Assembly (NCBI GenBank): GCA_001314715.1 | Contig: LJSV01000006.1 | Location: forward strand, 140,752-204,751 | Direction: 5' to 3' | Origin: Rhodobacteraceae bacterium HLUCCA12 | GTDB lineage: Bacteria; Pseudomonadota; Alphaproteobacteria; Rhodobacterales; Rhodobacteraceae | DNA: 64,000 nt | Part shown: positions 11,132-20,053 of the stretch, piece after piece | Numbering within the stretch: position 1 is the first letter of the stretch | Layout: each line of letters begins with the position of its first letter | Made by a program: the position numbers and the translations under genes | The notes under the pieces: generated by a model | Seen by the model: the letters and a program-made list of their open reading frames with translations, nothing else | Databases searched by the model: none | What the model was told of the DNA's origin: nothing

Positions 11132-12634
11132 ATGCTGAACGTCGGCAATTCGGTCGCGCTGGCGGCGCTGCTGGCCTGGCCGCTGGTGGTGTTTGCGCTG
11201 TTTCGGATGCTGACAATCGAACGGGCGCTGATCTGGACGATCCTTGGCGGTTATCTTCTGCTGCCGCAAATGTCCGAGATCAACTTTCCCGGCGTCACCG
11301 CATTCGACAAGCGCACGATTCCCAATCTGGCGGCCTTTGTCGGCTGCATGCTGATGTTGGGCCGGTTTCCCCGGCTCTTGCCCCAAAGCTGGCTGGCCAG
11401 CGCGTTGCTTCTCATGGTCATGGTCAGCCCGGTGATCACCGTGCTGACCAACCTTGAGCCGGTCGAATTCGGCGTCCGCGCGTTCGGCACGCTTGAGATG
11501 TTCGACGCCAGCGAACTTGAGCAGATGGCCCTTCCCGGTCTGCGCATCTATGATTCGGCATCGGCACTGTCGGCGCAGATCTTTCTGATGCTGCCCTTCT
11601 TTCTGGCGCGCGCCATTCTCGACAATGCCGACGCCTTGCGCGAAATCGTGGCCGCGCTGGTCATTGCCGGGCTGATCTATGCGCTGCCGATGCTGTTCGA
11701 GGTGCGCTTCAGCCCGCAGCTTCACAGCTGGGTCTATGGCTTCTTTCAGCATGATTTCATCCAGGCGATTCGCTGGGGCGGGTATCGCCCGTTCGTCTTC
11801 ATGCCGCATGGCATCTGGGTGGCGCTGTTCGCCTTCATGTGCGCCATGGCCGCCGCCATCATGCTGCGGACCGCCGAACCCGCACAACGTGGCCGCAAAG
11901 TGCTGATTCTTATGTTGATGTTGCTGCTGCTGCTGATCTGCAAGACATTGGGTCCGATCCTGTTCGCGCTAGTTTTCGTGCCGATCGTCCTGATCCTGAA
12001 TCCGCGCCATCACATACGCTTCGCCGCCGCGATCGCTCTGGTGGTTCTGAGTTATCCGCTGCTGCGCGGTGCGGGGCTGGTGCCGATCGACAGGATTGTC
12101 GGGATCGCCGCGGCGTTCGACCCCGAGCGCGCGGCTTCACTGGCCTATCGGATCGAGAACGAAGAGCGTGTGCTGGAACATGTCGCGGACAAGCTGCTGT
12201 TCGGCTGGGGCGGCTGGGGCCGGTTCATACCGCATGCGCAGGAAACCGGCACCTCGGATGTGGTGGTTGACGGCACATGGATCATCACCATCGGCCATTT
12301 CGGCTGGGTCGGCTATGTCGCCACCTTCGGGCTGCTGACGCTGCCCCTGCTGAGCCTCTGGTGGCACGCCCGCAAGCCCCATGCACCGGCCGTGTCGCTG
12401 CCGGTGTCGGGGCTGGCGCTGATCCTGGCGGTGAACCTGCTGGACATGCTTCTCAATGACACGCTGATTCCCTTTACCTGGCTGATGGCGGGGGCCGTTC
12501 TGGGCTATTCCGAAACGCTGGGCCGAACCGCCGAGGAAAACCGCTTGGCCGCGTTGCAGGCGCGGCATGCATCCATGGCGCTCAGTACCGCGCCCGCCAC
12601 GACGCCGGGTGCTGCGCGGCGCAGTCTCTTGTGA
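11132..12634 (+). CDS. Wzy/O-antigen-ligase-like polysaccharide polymerase
   Basis: The product is about 500 aa with some ten or more membrane helices and a large periplasmic loop in the C-terminal half (DPERAASLAYRIENEE through LFGWGGWGRFIPH), the layout of Wzy polymerases and O-antigen ligases. The open frame extends upstream to 10844, but those residues are basic and overlap the divergent GT gene, so the ATG at 11132 before a hydrophobic N-terminus is chosen. With wzx and wzz it completes the core of a Wzy-dependent pathway. The polar C-terminal 35 residues look disordered. Confidence 0.75.
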   Translation: MLNVGNSVALAALLAWPLVVFALFRMLTIERALIWTILGGYLLLPQMSEINFPGVTAFDKRTIPNLAAFVGCMLMLGRFPRLLPQSWLASALLLMVMVSPVITVLTNLEPVEFGVRAFGTLEMFDASELEQMALPGLRIYDSASALSAQIFLMLPFFLARAILDNADALREIVAALVIAGLIYALPMLFEVRFSPQLHSWVYGFFQHDFIQAIRWGGYRPFVFMPHGIWVALFAFMCAMAAAIMLRTAEPAQRGRKVLILMLMLLLLLICKTLGPILFALVFVPIVLILNPRHHIRFAAAIALVVLSYPLLRGAGLVPIDRIVGIAAAFDPERAASLAYRIENEERVLEHVADKLLFGWGGWGRFIPHAQETGTSDVVVDGTWIITIGHFGWVGYVATFGLLTLPLLSLWWHARKPHAPAVSLPVSGLALILAVNLLDMLLNDTLIPFTWLMAGAVLGYSETLGRTAEENRLAALQARHASMALSTAPATTPGAARRSLL

Positions 12635-12733
12635 CCGGCGCTGCGTGGCAGTATGCGGGATGTTATTGAGATTTCAGCCAAAACGCCACGTTTTTGCCCG
12701 CTTTCCGCAGTAAATCCGCCTGCAAACGGGTAT

Positions 12734-12746
12734 TGTTTCCGAAACA
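12734..12746. promoter_or_regulatory. Hyphenated palindrome upstream of the PKS gene, possible operator
   Basis: TGTTTC and GAAACA flank a single C, 24 bases before the PKS start. It lies in the 135-base gap that separates the polymerase gene from the biosynthetic cassette, where a promoter for the cassette would be expected. The arms are perfect over six bases. No regulator gene is nearby, so the binding protein is unknown. Confidence 0.35.
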
Positions 12747-12769
12747 CGGAATAAACGGTTGAGCAGGGT

Positions 12770-15700
12770 ATGCCAGCAGACGTCTCAGAAACTGATATCG
12801 CCATTGTTGGCATGGCGGCGCATCTGCCCGGTGCGGATTCACTCGGGCAATACTGGACCAACCTGCGCAACGGCATCAGTGCGATCCGCCGTCTGGACGA
12901 CGCAGCGCTGACCGAGGCCGGTGAAGACCCGTCGCTGATGCGCCAGCCAAATTATGTCCCTGTCGCCGCCCCGCTGGACGGTTTCGCGCGCTTCGATGCC
13001 GAGTTCTTTGGCTTCTCGCCAAAGGAAGCTGCGATCCTCGACCCCCAGCACCGCCAGTTCCTTGAGGTCGCCTGGGAAGCGATGGAGAACGCGGGCCATG
13101 TGCCGGAAACCGTCGGCGGGCCCGTGGGGGTCTTCGCCGGGTGCGGCATGGGGTCGTATTTCTATTTCAACATCTGCTCGAACCGCGATCTGGTCGACGA
13201 CGTCGGCATGTTCCTGCTTCGCCATACCGGCAACGACAAGGATTTCCTGTCGACCCGTGTGTCGCATATCTTTGATCTGCGCGGGCCATCGGTCAATATT
13301 CAGACCGCGTGCTCGACCTCGCTGGTGGCCGTGCATTACGCCGTGCAGGCGCTGTTGTCGGGCGAATGCGACATGGCGCTGGCAGGGGGCGTGACCATCG
13401 AGCTGCCGCAGGGGCGCGGCTATCTCTACAAGGAAAACGAGATCCTTTCACCCGATGGCGAATGCCATGCCTTCGACCACCGCGCACAGGGCACGGTGTT
13501 CGGCTCTGGCGCGGGCTGCGTGGTGTTGAAACGTCTCGATGACGCCCGCCGCGACGGCGACCATATCTGGGCGGTGATCAAGGGCACGGCGATCAACAAC
13601 GACGGTGCGCAAAAGGCGGGGTATCTGGCGCCCAGCGTCGATGGACAGGCCCGCGCGATTGCCGAAGCGCAGGCCGTGGCCGACACCCCGGCCGACACGA
13701 TCGACTATGTCGAATGTCACGGGACCGGCACTTATCTGGGCGACCCGATCGAGGTTGCCGCGCTGACGCAGGCCTTTCGCCAGACGACCGGGGACAATGG
13801 TTTTTGCCGCATCGGATCGGTGAAAACCAATATCGGCCACCTGGATACGGCGGCGGGTGTGGCCAGCGTGATCAAGGCCGCGCTTGCGCTGCACCACAAG
13901 GAAATTCCGCCCTCGCTGCGATACGAGGCACCGAATCCGACCATCGACTTTGACAACAGCCCGTTTCAGGTCAACGCCGCGCTGACCCCCTGGGCCGACC
14001 GCGGGCATCCGCGACGCGCTGGCGTCAACTCGCTGGGCGTGGGCGGCACCAATGCCCATGCCGTGCTGCAAGAGGCCCCGAACCGCGATACCAGTGACGA
14101 ATCCGACTGGCCATTTCAGCTGCTGACCCTGTCAGCGCGCAACCGCTCGGCGCTGGATCAGGCCAGCGCGAACCTTGCGGTGCATCTGCGCGACCATCCG
14201 GATCAACCGCTGGCCGATGTCGCCTTCACGCTGAAAGAGGGTCGCCGCGCCTTTGAGCACCGCCGCGTCCTGGTCGCCGAAAGCCACGACGAGGCCGCGG
14301 CACTGCTGGCGGGCGATCACCCCCACCGTGTGTTTACCCATACCGCGCTGGACGATCCCGACATCGTTTTCATGTTCCCCGGCGGCGGGGCGCAATATGC
14401 CGCAATGGCGCGCGATCTCTACGACACCGAGCCGGTGTTCCGCGAATGGATGGATCGCGGGCTCGATCACCTGCAACCCAGGCTGGATTTCGACCTGCGC
14501 GCGCTGTGGCTGCCGCAACCGGGCGAAGAGGACGCGGCGAATGCGCGCCTGAAGAAACCTTCGGTCCAGTTGCCGCTGATCATGATCACCGAATACGCGC
14601 TGGCACAGCTTTTTCAGTCCTGGGGCGTGCGCCCGGCGGCGCTGGTCGGCCATTCGATGGGCGAAAATACCGCCGCCTGCCTGGCCGGCGTGATGCGCTT
14701 TGAGGATTGTATCGACCTGGTCCGCCTGCGCGGCCAGTTGTTCGACATGGTTCCGGCGGGCGGGATGTTGTCGGTGCCGCTTTCGCTGGATGCGCTGACG
14801 CCCTATCTGCACGACGATCTGGATGTCGCCAGCATCAACGCCCCAGATCTGACGGTCGTTTCCGGCCCCGATGCCGCACTGGCCGCGCTGGCTGATACAC
14901 TGGCCGGCGACGGCATCGAGACCCAGCGCATCGCCATCGACATTGCCGCGCATTCACGCATGTTAGAGCCGATTCTGGATCGGTTTCGCGCCTTTCTGGC
15001 CTCGATCGCGCTGCATGCGCCCGCCCTGCCGGTGATATCCAACCGCACCGGCCAGCCGCTGACCCCCGAACAGGCCCAAAGCCCCGACTACTGGGTCGAA
15101 CATCTGCGCAACACCGTGCGGTTCGCCGATTGCATCACCACGCTGGCCGACTGGCCCAACCGCATCTTTCTGGAAATGGGGCCGGGCAAGGCCCTGTCAT
15201 CGCTTGCCCGGATGCATGGCGCGGTGCCGGGGCAACAGGTTCTGGCCGCGCTGCGCCACCCGGATGAGGACATCGCCGACGATCTGTATCACCTGGGGCT
15301 GATGGGGCGGCTTTGGGCGTTGGGGGCCACATTCGACTGGGCGCAAATCTGGGGCGAAGCGCGGCGCAACCGCGTGCCGCTGCCCGGCTATCCGTTCCAG
15401 CGGTCCGAGTATTTCATCGCGCCCGCCACAGCCGCACCCGACAAGGCGGTCACCAGCGCGCCGGCCCGGCTGGACGACGTGGCAAGCTGGGGCACGCGCC
15501 TGGCCTGGGTGCCCAGATCCCCCGACCTTGAGGCGGATCCGCAAACCGAATTGCACGGCTTCGATGCGCAGACATGGCTGGTCTTTGTCGATGATGACGG
15601 GATCGCCGCGCCCGTGATGCAGACCTTGCGCGACGGCGGACACCGCATCGTCACCGTGCGGGCGGGCGATACGTTCCGCCAGCTTGACGAGGGTCACTAT

Positions 15701-18700
15701 CAGCTTGCCCCCGAGCGCGGGCGCGAAGGCTATGAACAACTGATCCGCGAGCTGGTGGCGCGTGGCACGATCCCGACGCGGATCGCCCATTTCTGGCTGG
15801 CCAGCGGCAATCCGCGGTTCCGGCCCGGATCGCACCTGTTTCAACACCATCTTGAGCGCGGCTTTTACAGCCTGCTGTTCCTGGGTCAGGCGATCGGGGC
15901 AGAAAACATCGCCGGGCCGCTGCATATGACGGTGGTGACATCGGGCGCCGCGCGGCTGCGCGATGAGGCCATGCCCTGGCCCGAAAAGGCCACCATTGCC
16001 GGCCCCGCCCGCGTCATCCCGCACGAGCTGCCGGGCATCACCGTCTCGACGCTGGATATCGAGCCGCGCAAGCGCCCGGATTCGTCTCTGACATGGCCGA
16101 TTGTCGAGGAATTGCTGGCCCGCCCCGGCAATGCCGTCGCTGCCCTGCGGGGTGGTCGGCGGCATGAACAGGTGCTGCGCCCGCAACCCCTGCCGGACCC
16201 CGATACACCCGATCTGCCGCAAGGGGCCGTCTGGGTGATCACCGGCGGTTTCGGCGGTATCGGCCTGACGCTGGCCGAGGCCCTGATCACCCGATCGCAG
16301 GCGCGCATCGCCCTGATCTCGCGGACGCCATTGCCGCCGCGCGATGCATGGCCGACCCTGCGCGACAACCCCGCCGACCCCCGCGCCCGCCGCATCCGTG
16401 CCGTGGAACGGCTGGAGCGACTGGGCGGAACCGTAACCGTGGCGGCGGCAGATGTCTGCAATCTGGACCAGATGCGCACGGTTCTGGAGGACGTTCGCGC
16501 CAACTTGGGGCCGATTCACGGCGTGATCCATGCCGCCGGGCACATCGACGATGCGCCGCTTCTGGCCAAGACCACGGGCAGCGTGGATGCCGTGCTTTCG
16601 CCCAAGATACACGGCCTGCGCGTTCTGGAGACGCTTTTGCCGGATGGCGCGGTTCCGGTGATGGTTCTGTTTTCCTCGACATCGACGCTTACGGCACCGG
16701 CGGGCCAGGTCGATTACGTCGCCGCCAACGAATACCTCAACGCCTTTGCCCGCGCGCGCGCGGGCGGCAAGACGCGGGTGCTGGCGATCAACTGGGGGCT
16801 TTGGTCCGATGTCGGCATGGCGGCCGAGGCGATGGCCGAGCGGCTGGGCCAATCGCCACCCCTGCCGCCTGAGCATCTTACCCTTCCCCTGCTGCACGAG
16901 GCCGGTTTCGACGACCATATGAACCGCCGGTTCTCGGCCCGCCTGGACACCGGGCATTGGGTCCTGGACGAACATCGCACGCAGGATGGCCGCGCGATCC
17001 TGCCCGGCACCGGCGTGATCGAGATCGCGGCCGAGGCCCTGCGCGCGCAGGGTGAGGGTGGGCCGTTCGAGATCCGCGATATGGTCTTTTTCCGTGCGCT
17101 AGAGGTGGATGAGCCGCGCGAGATCCGCGTGACGCTTGCCCGCAGCGATGAGGGTTACAGCTTTGAACTGCGCTCGGCGGCGCAGGTGCGCGGGCGCCGG
17201 GGCTTTGCGCTCAATGCGCAGGCGCGGCTGCTGTTGGGGCCGGCGATGCCGCCCGATGCCATTGATATCGCAGCGATTTCAGCGCGTTGTCAGCGCGACG
17301 TGACCACGGATGAGACCGGTATCGCCTCGCCGCAAGAGGCACATCTGGCCTTTGGCCCGCGCTGGCGCGTTCTCAGGCGCACCGCGCTGGGTGCGGGCGA
17401 GGGGCTGGCGCATCTGTCCCTGCCAGCGGCCTATCGCGGCGATCTGGAGGCCGGGTTCGTGCTGCACCCGGCCCTGCTGGACCTGGCGACCGGCTGGGCG
17501 ATGGCGCTGATTGACGGCTATGGCGGCCAGTCGCTTTGGGTGCCCGTGTCCTATGGCCGGATGGCGGTATTCTGCCCGCTTCCGGCCGAGATCGTCAGCC
17601 ATGTCCGTATCGCACCCGCCGAGCCGGGCTTTGCCAGCTTCGACATCACGCTGGCCATGCCCGACGGCACGGTCTGCGCCGAGATCCGGCGCTTTACCAT
17701 CAAGCGGCTGGAACAGGGCTTCGGCAAGCCCGCGCCGATCCTGCCGTCCGAGCTGGAGCTTGACGACACGCCCGACACCGCGCGCGCCCTGACCCGCGCC
17801 GAGAAGCGCCTTGCGCGCAACCTGGCGCTGGGCATCACACCGCATGAGGGGGCGGATGCTTTTGTGCGGGCGCTGTCGGTCGATGCGCCGCAGGTGGTGA
17901 TTTCGTCGCTGACATTGCCGGACCTGATCGCCGAAGCGGCCGAGCCGCCCGCGCCCGAAGCCGGCGAAGGACAGAAATTCGACCGCCCCGATCTGGGCAG
18001 CGACTACGTCGCGCCACGCACTGACATCGAGCGTATGCTGGTCGGGTTCTGGGAGGATCTTCTGGGCGTCGAAGGTATCGGCGTCGAGGACAGCTTCTTT
18101 GATCTCGGCGGCCATTCGCTGATCGCGGTCCGGCTGTTCGCCAAGGTGAAAAAGGCCTGGTCGGTCGATTTTCCGATCTCGGTCCTGTTCGAAGCCCCGA
18201 CCATCGCCAAATGTGCCGCCATGATCGCCGAGCGCACGGGCCAATCCGACACAGGCATGGCAAAGGCGTCGGCGGCGCCGGTTCGGCGCTATGAATTCCT
18301 GGTGCCGATGCACGAGGGCGAAGGCGGGCCCAAAACCCCGTTCTTCCTGGTCGCCGGGATGTTTGGCAATGTGCTGAACCTGCGCCATCTCGCGGGCCTT
18401 CTGGGCAATGAACGGCCATTCTTCGGCCTTCAGGCGCGCGGGCTTCTGGGCGACAGGCCGCCGCATTCGACATTGGCCGAGGCCGCGCGCGATTACCTGG
18501 AAGAGGTGCGACAGGTGCAGCCGCACGGGCCCTATCTGCTGGGTGGCTTTTCCGGTGGAGGGCTGACGGCGCTGGAAATGGCCTGGGCGCTGCAAGATGC
18601 CGGCGAAGAGGTGGCGCTACTGGTTCTGCTGGATACGCCGGTTCCGCTGCGCCCGACCCTGACCCGCCGCGACAAGGCGCTGATCAAGCTGGCCGAACTG

Positions 18701-19108
18701 CGGCGCAAGGGACCGGGCTACCTGCTGGAATGGTATCGGGCGCGGCGCGCCTGGGCGCAGGCCCGGCGCAGCGGGGCGGAACCAGGCGACGATGACAGCG
18801 GGTTCCACGACCACGTTATCGAGGCGGCCTTCCGTGATGCGCTGCCGCATGTGCAACTGCGTCCCTATACTGGCCGAACCGCCCTGTTCCGGCCCCCGCT
18901 GGATCGGCACTGGAAAGTGTCGGACGGTCAATGGGTGAGCCGCGCGCGTGAGTATGTTCTGCCTGATAACGACTGGTCGCGCTGGATGCCCGATCTGAGC
19001 GTGCACGAGGTGCCGGGCGATCACGACTCGATGGTTCTGGAACCCAATGTCCGGGTTCTGGCAGCCCAACTGCAAGACCTGATCCACACGGCCGAGGGCA
19101 AGGCATGA
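12770..19108 (+). CDS. Type I polyketide synthase, KS-AT-KR-DH-ACP-TE
   Basis: The product is 2112 aa. Visible domains: ketosynthase (about 8-435) with the Cys181 active site (TACSTS), His317 (HGTGT) and His357 (KTNIGH); acyltransferase (about 530-830) with GHSMGE (Ser629); a structural plus catalytic ketoreductase (about 900-1370) with TGGFGGIG at 1158-1165 and Tyr1316; a double-hotdog dehydratase (about 1385-1665) with His1402 and LHPALLD; an acyl carrier domain with Ser1783 (GGHSL); and a thioesterase (about 1815-2110) with GFSGG Ser1928 and His2085. There is no enoylreductase or methyltransferase. The reductase precedes the dehydratase, the reverse of the common order. It would release a chain with an alkene. 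Extender specificity is not clear (IAAHS where HAFH or YASH is usual). The next gene overlaps its stop. Confidence 0.92.
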   Translation: MPADVSETDIAIVGMAAHLPGADSLGQYWTNLRNGISAIRRLDDAALTEAGEDPSLMRQPNYVPVAAPLDGFARFDAEFFGFSPKEAAILDPQHRQFLEVAWEAMENAGHVPETVGGPVGVFAGCGMGSYFYFNICSNRDLVDDVGMFLLRHTGNDKDFLSTRVSHIFDLRGPSVNIQTACSTSLVAVHYAVQALLSGECDMALAGGVTIELPQGRGYLYKENEILSPDGECHAFDHRAQGTVFGSGAGCVVLKRLDDARRDGDHIWAVIKGTAINNDGAQKAGYLAPSVDGQARAIAEAQAVADTPADTIDYVECHGTGTYLGDPIEVAALTQAFRQTTGDNGFCRIGSVKTNIGHLDTAAGVASVIKAALALHHKEIPPSLRYEAPNPTIDFDNSPFQVNAALTPWADRGHPRRAGVNSLGVGGTNAHAVLQEAPNRDTSDESDWPFQLLTLSARNRSALDQASANLAVHLRDHPDQPLADVAFTLKEGRRAFEHRRVLVAESHDEAAALLAGDHPHRVFTHTALDDPDIVFMFPGGGAQYAAMARDLYDTEPVFREWMDRGLDHLQPRLDFDLRALWLPQPGEEDAANARLKKPSVQLPLIMITEYALAQLFQSWGVRPAALVGHSMGENTAACLAGVMRFEDCIDLVRLRGQLFDMVPAGGMLSVPLSLDALTPYLHDDLDVASINAPDLTVVSGPDAALAALADTLAGDGIETQRIAIDIAAHSRMLEPILDRFRAFLASIALHAPALPVISNRTGQPLTPEQAQSPDYWVEHLRNTVRFADCITTLADWPNRIFLEMGPGKALSSLARMHGAVPGQQVLAALRHPDEDIADDLYHLGLMGRLWALGATFDWAQIWGEARRNRVPLPGYPFQRSEYFIAPATAAPDKAVTSAPARLDDVASWGTRLAWVPRSPDLEADPQTELHGFDAQTWLVFVDDDGIAAPVMQTLRDGGHRIVTVRAGDTFRQLDEGHYQLAPERGREGYEQLIRELVARGTIPTRIAHFWLASGNPRFRPGSHLFQHHLERGFYSLLFLGQAIGAENIAGPLHMTVVTSGAARLRDEAMPWPEKATIAGPARVIPHELPGITVSTLDIEPRKRPDSSLTWPIVEELLARPGNAVAALRGGRRHEQVLRPQPLPDPDTPDLPQGAVWVITGGFGGIGLTLAEALITRSQARIALISRTPLPPRDAWPTLRDNPADPRARRIRAVERLERLGGTVTVAAADVCNLDQMRTVLEDVRANLGPIHGVIHAAGHIDDAPLLAKTTGSVDAVLSPKIHGLRVLETLLPDGAVPVMVLFSSTSTLTAPAGQVDYVAANEYLNAFARARAGGKTRVLAINWGLWSDVGMAAEAMAERLGQSPPLPPEHLTLPLLHEAGFDDHMNRRFSARLDTGHWVLDEHRTQDGRAILPGTGVIEIAAEALRAQGEGGPFEIRDMVFFRALEVDEPREIRVTLARSDEGYSFELRSAAQVRGRRGFALNAQARLLLGPAMPPDAIDIAAISARCQRDVTTDETGIASPQEAHLAFGPRWRVLRRTALGAGEGLAHLSLPAAYRGDLEAGFVLHPALLDLATGWAMALIDGYGGQSLWVPVSYGRMAVFCPLPAEIVSHVRIAPAEPGFASFDITLAMPDGTVCAEIRRFTIKRLEQGFGKPAPILPSELELDDTPDTARALTRAEKRLARNLALGITPHEGADAFVRALSVDAPQVVISSLTLPDLIAEAAEPPAPEAGEGQKFDRPDLGSDYVAPRTDIERMLVGFWEDLLGVEGIGVEDSFFDLGGHSLIAVRLFAKVKKAWSVDFPISVLFEAPTIAKCAAMIAERTGQSDTGMAKASAAPVRRYEFLVPMHEGEGGPKTPFFLVAGMFGNVLNLRHLAGLLGNERPFFGLQARGLLGDRPPHSTLAEAARDYLEEVRQVQPHGPYLLGGFSGGGLTALEMAWALQDAGEEVALLVLLDTPVPLRPTLTRRDKALIKLAELRRKGPGYLLEWYRARRAWAQARRSGAEPGDDDSGFHDHVIEAAFRDALPHVQLRPYTGRTALFRPPLDRHWKVSDGQWVSRAREYVLPDNDWSRWMPDLSVHEVPGDHDSMVLEPNVRVLAAQLQDLIHTAEGKA

Positions 19109-20052
19109 GCGCGCGGGTTCACTGCATCATCCTGAACTGGCGCACGGCCGAGATGACGCTGGATGCCACCCGCGCCGCGTTTGCCGCCATGGACGGGATC
19201 GAGGGGGCCATCACCATCGTCGACAACGATTCCCAGGACGGCTCGTTCGAACAGATGCAGGCCGCCACCGCAGACTGGCCCCGCGTGCGGGTTCTGCAAT
19301 CGGGCCGCAATGGCGGCTATGGCGCGGGCAACAACCACGGTATCCGCGCCGGACTGTCGGAGGGCGTTGCCGCCGACTATGTCTATATACTGAACTCCGA
19401 CGCCTTTCCCGCGCCCGACGCCATCCGCACATTGCTGGATTACCTTGAGGCGCATCCAGGGGTTGGCCTGGCGGGCAGCCATATCCATGGGCCCGATGGC
19501 ACGCCCCACACCACCGCCTTTCGCTTTCCCTCGATCGCTGGCGAGTTCGAGGGCGCGGCCTGCATCGGACTGGTCTCGCGTTTGCTGAAAAACAGCATCG
19601 TCGCGCCGCCCTTGCCCACGCAGACGACCCGCGTTGACTGGCTGGCCGGCGCCAGCGTGATGATCCGGCAAGCGGTTCTTGACGAGATCGGGCTTTTTGA
19701 CGAGACCTTCTTTCTGTATTTCGAGGAAACCGACCTCTGCCGCCGCGCCGCGCGCGCAGGCTGGCCCACCGTCTATGTGACCGAAAGCCGCGTTTCGCAT
19801 ATCGGCTCGGTCAGCACCGGAATGAAGGACTGGCGGCGCACGCCGCAATACTGGTTCGCCTCGCGCCACCACTACTTCGTCAAGAACCATGGCCGGATCT
19901 ATGCCTGGACAGCAACGCTGGCGCATTGGCTGGGCCTGGCGCTGTTTCGGATCAAGGCGCGGATGCAGGGCAAAAAGCCGCATACGCCGCCATATTTCTT
20001 TCGCGATTTCGTGACATACTGTTTCGGATTGCGCCCAAGACCGGAGAAATGA
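19105..20052 (+). CDS. GT2-family glycosyltransferase of the PKS/NRPS cassette
   Basis: The product is 315 aa and resembles rhamnosyltransferase-type GT2 enzymes: CIILNWRTAEMTL, IVDNDSQDGS, GRNGGYGAGNNHG, then NSDAF as the DxD-equivalent and DWLAGASVMIRQAV with DETFFLYFEETDLCRR on the acceptor side. The start overlaps the PKS stop (ATGA) and its own stop is one base from the NRPS start, so it is co-translated with both. That packing argues for a direct role in decorating the product, or in joining it to sugar. Donor is unknown. Confidence 0.85.
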   Translation: MSARVHCIILNWRTAEMTLDATRAAFAAMDGIEGAITIVDNDSQDGSFEQMQAATADWPRVRVLQSGRNGGYGAGNNHGIRAGLSEGVAADYVYILNSDAFPAPDAIRTLLDYLEAHPGVGLAGSHIHGPDGTPHTTAFRFPSIAGEFEGAACIGLVSRLLKNSIVAPPLPTQTTRVDWLAGASVMIRQAVLDEIGLFDETFFLYFEETDLCRRAARAGWPTVYVTESRVSHIGSVSTGMKDWRRTPQYWFASRHHYFVKNHGRIYAWTATLAHWLGLALFRIKARMQGKKPHTPPYFFRDFVTYCFGLRPRPEK

Positions 20053-20053
20053 C

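Noticed and set aside
15197..16975. Long open frame on the minus strand inside the PKS gene
   Set aside because: Product resembles no protein family and lies wholly opposite conserved AT and KR domains.
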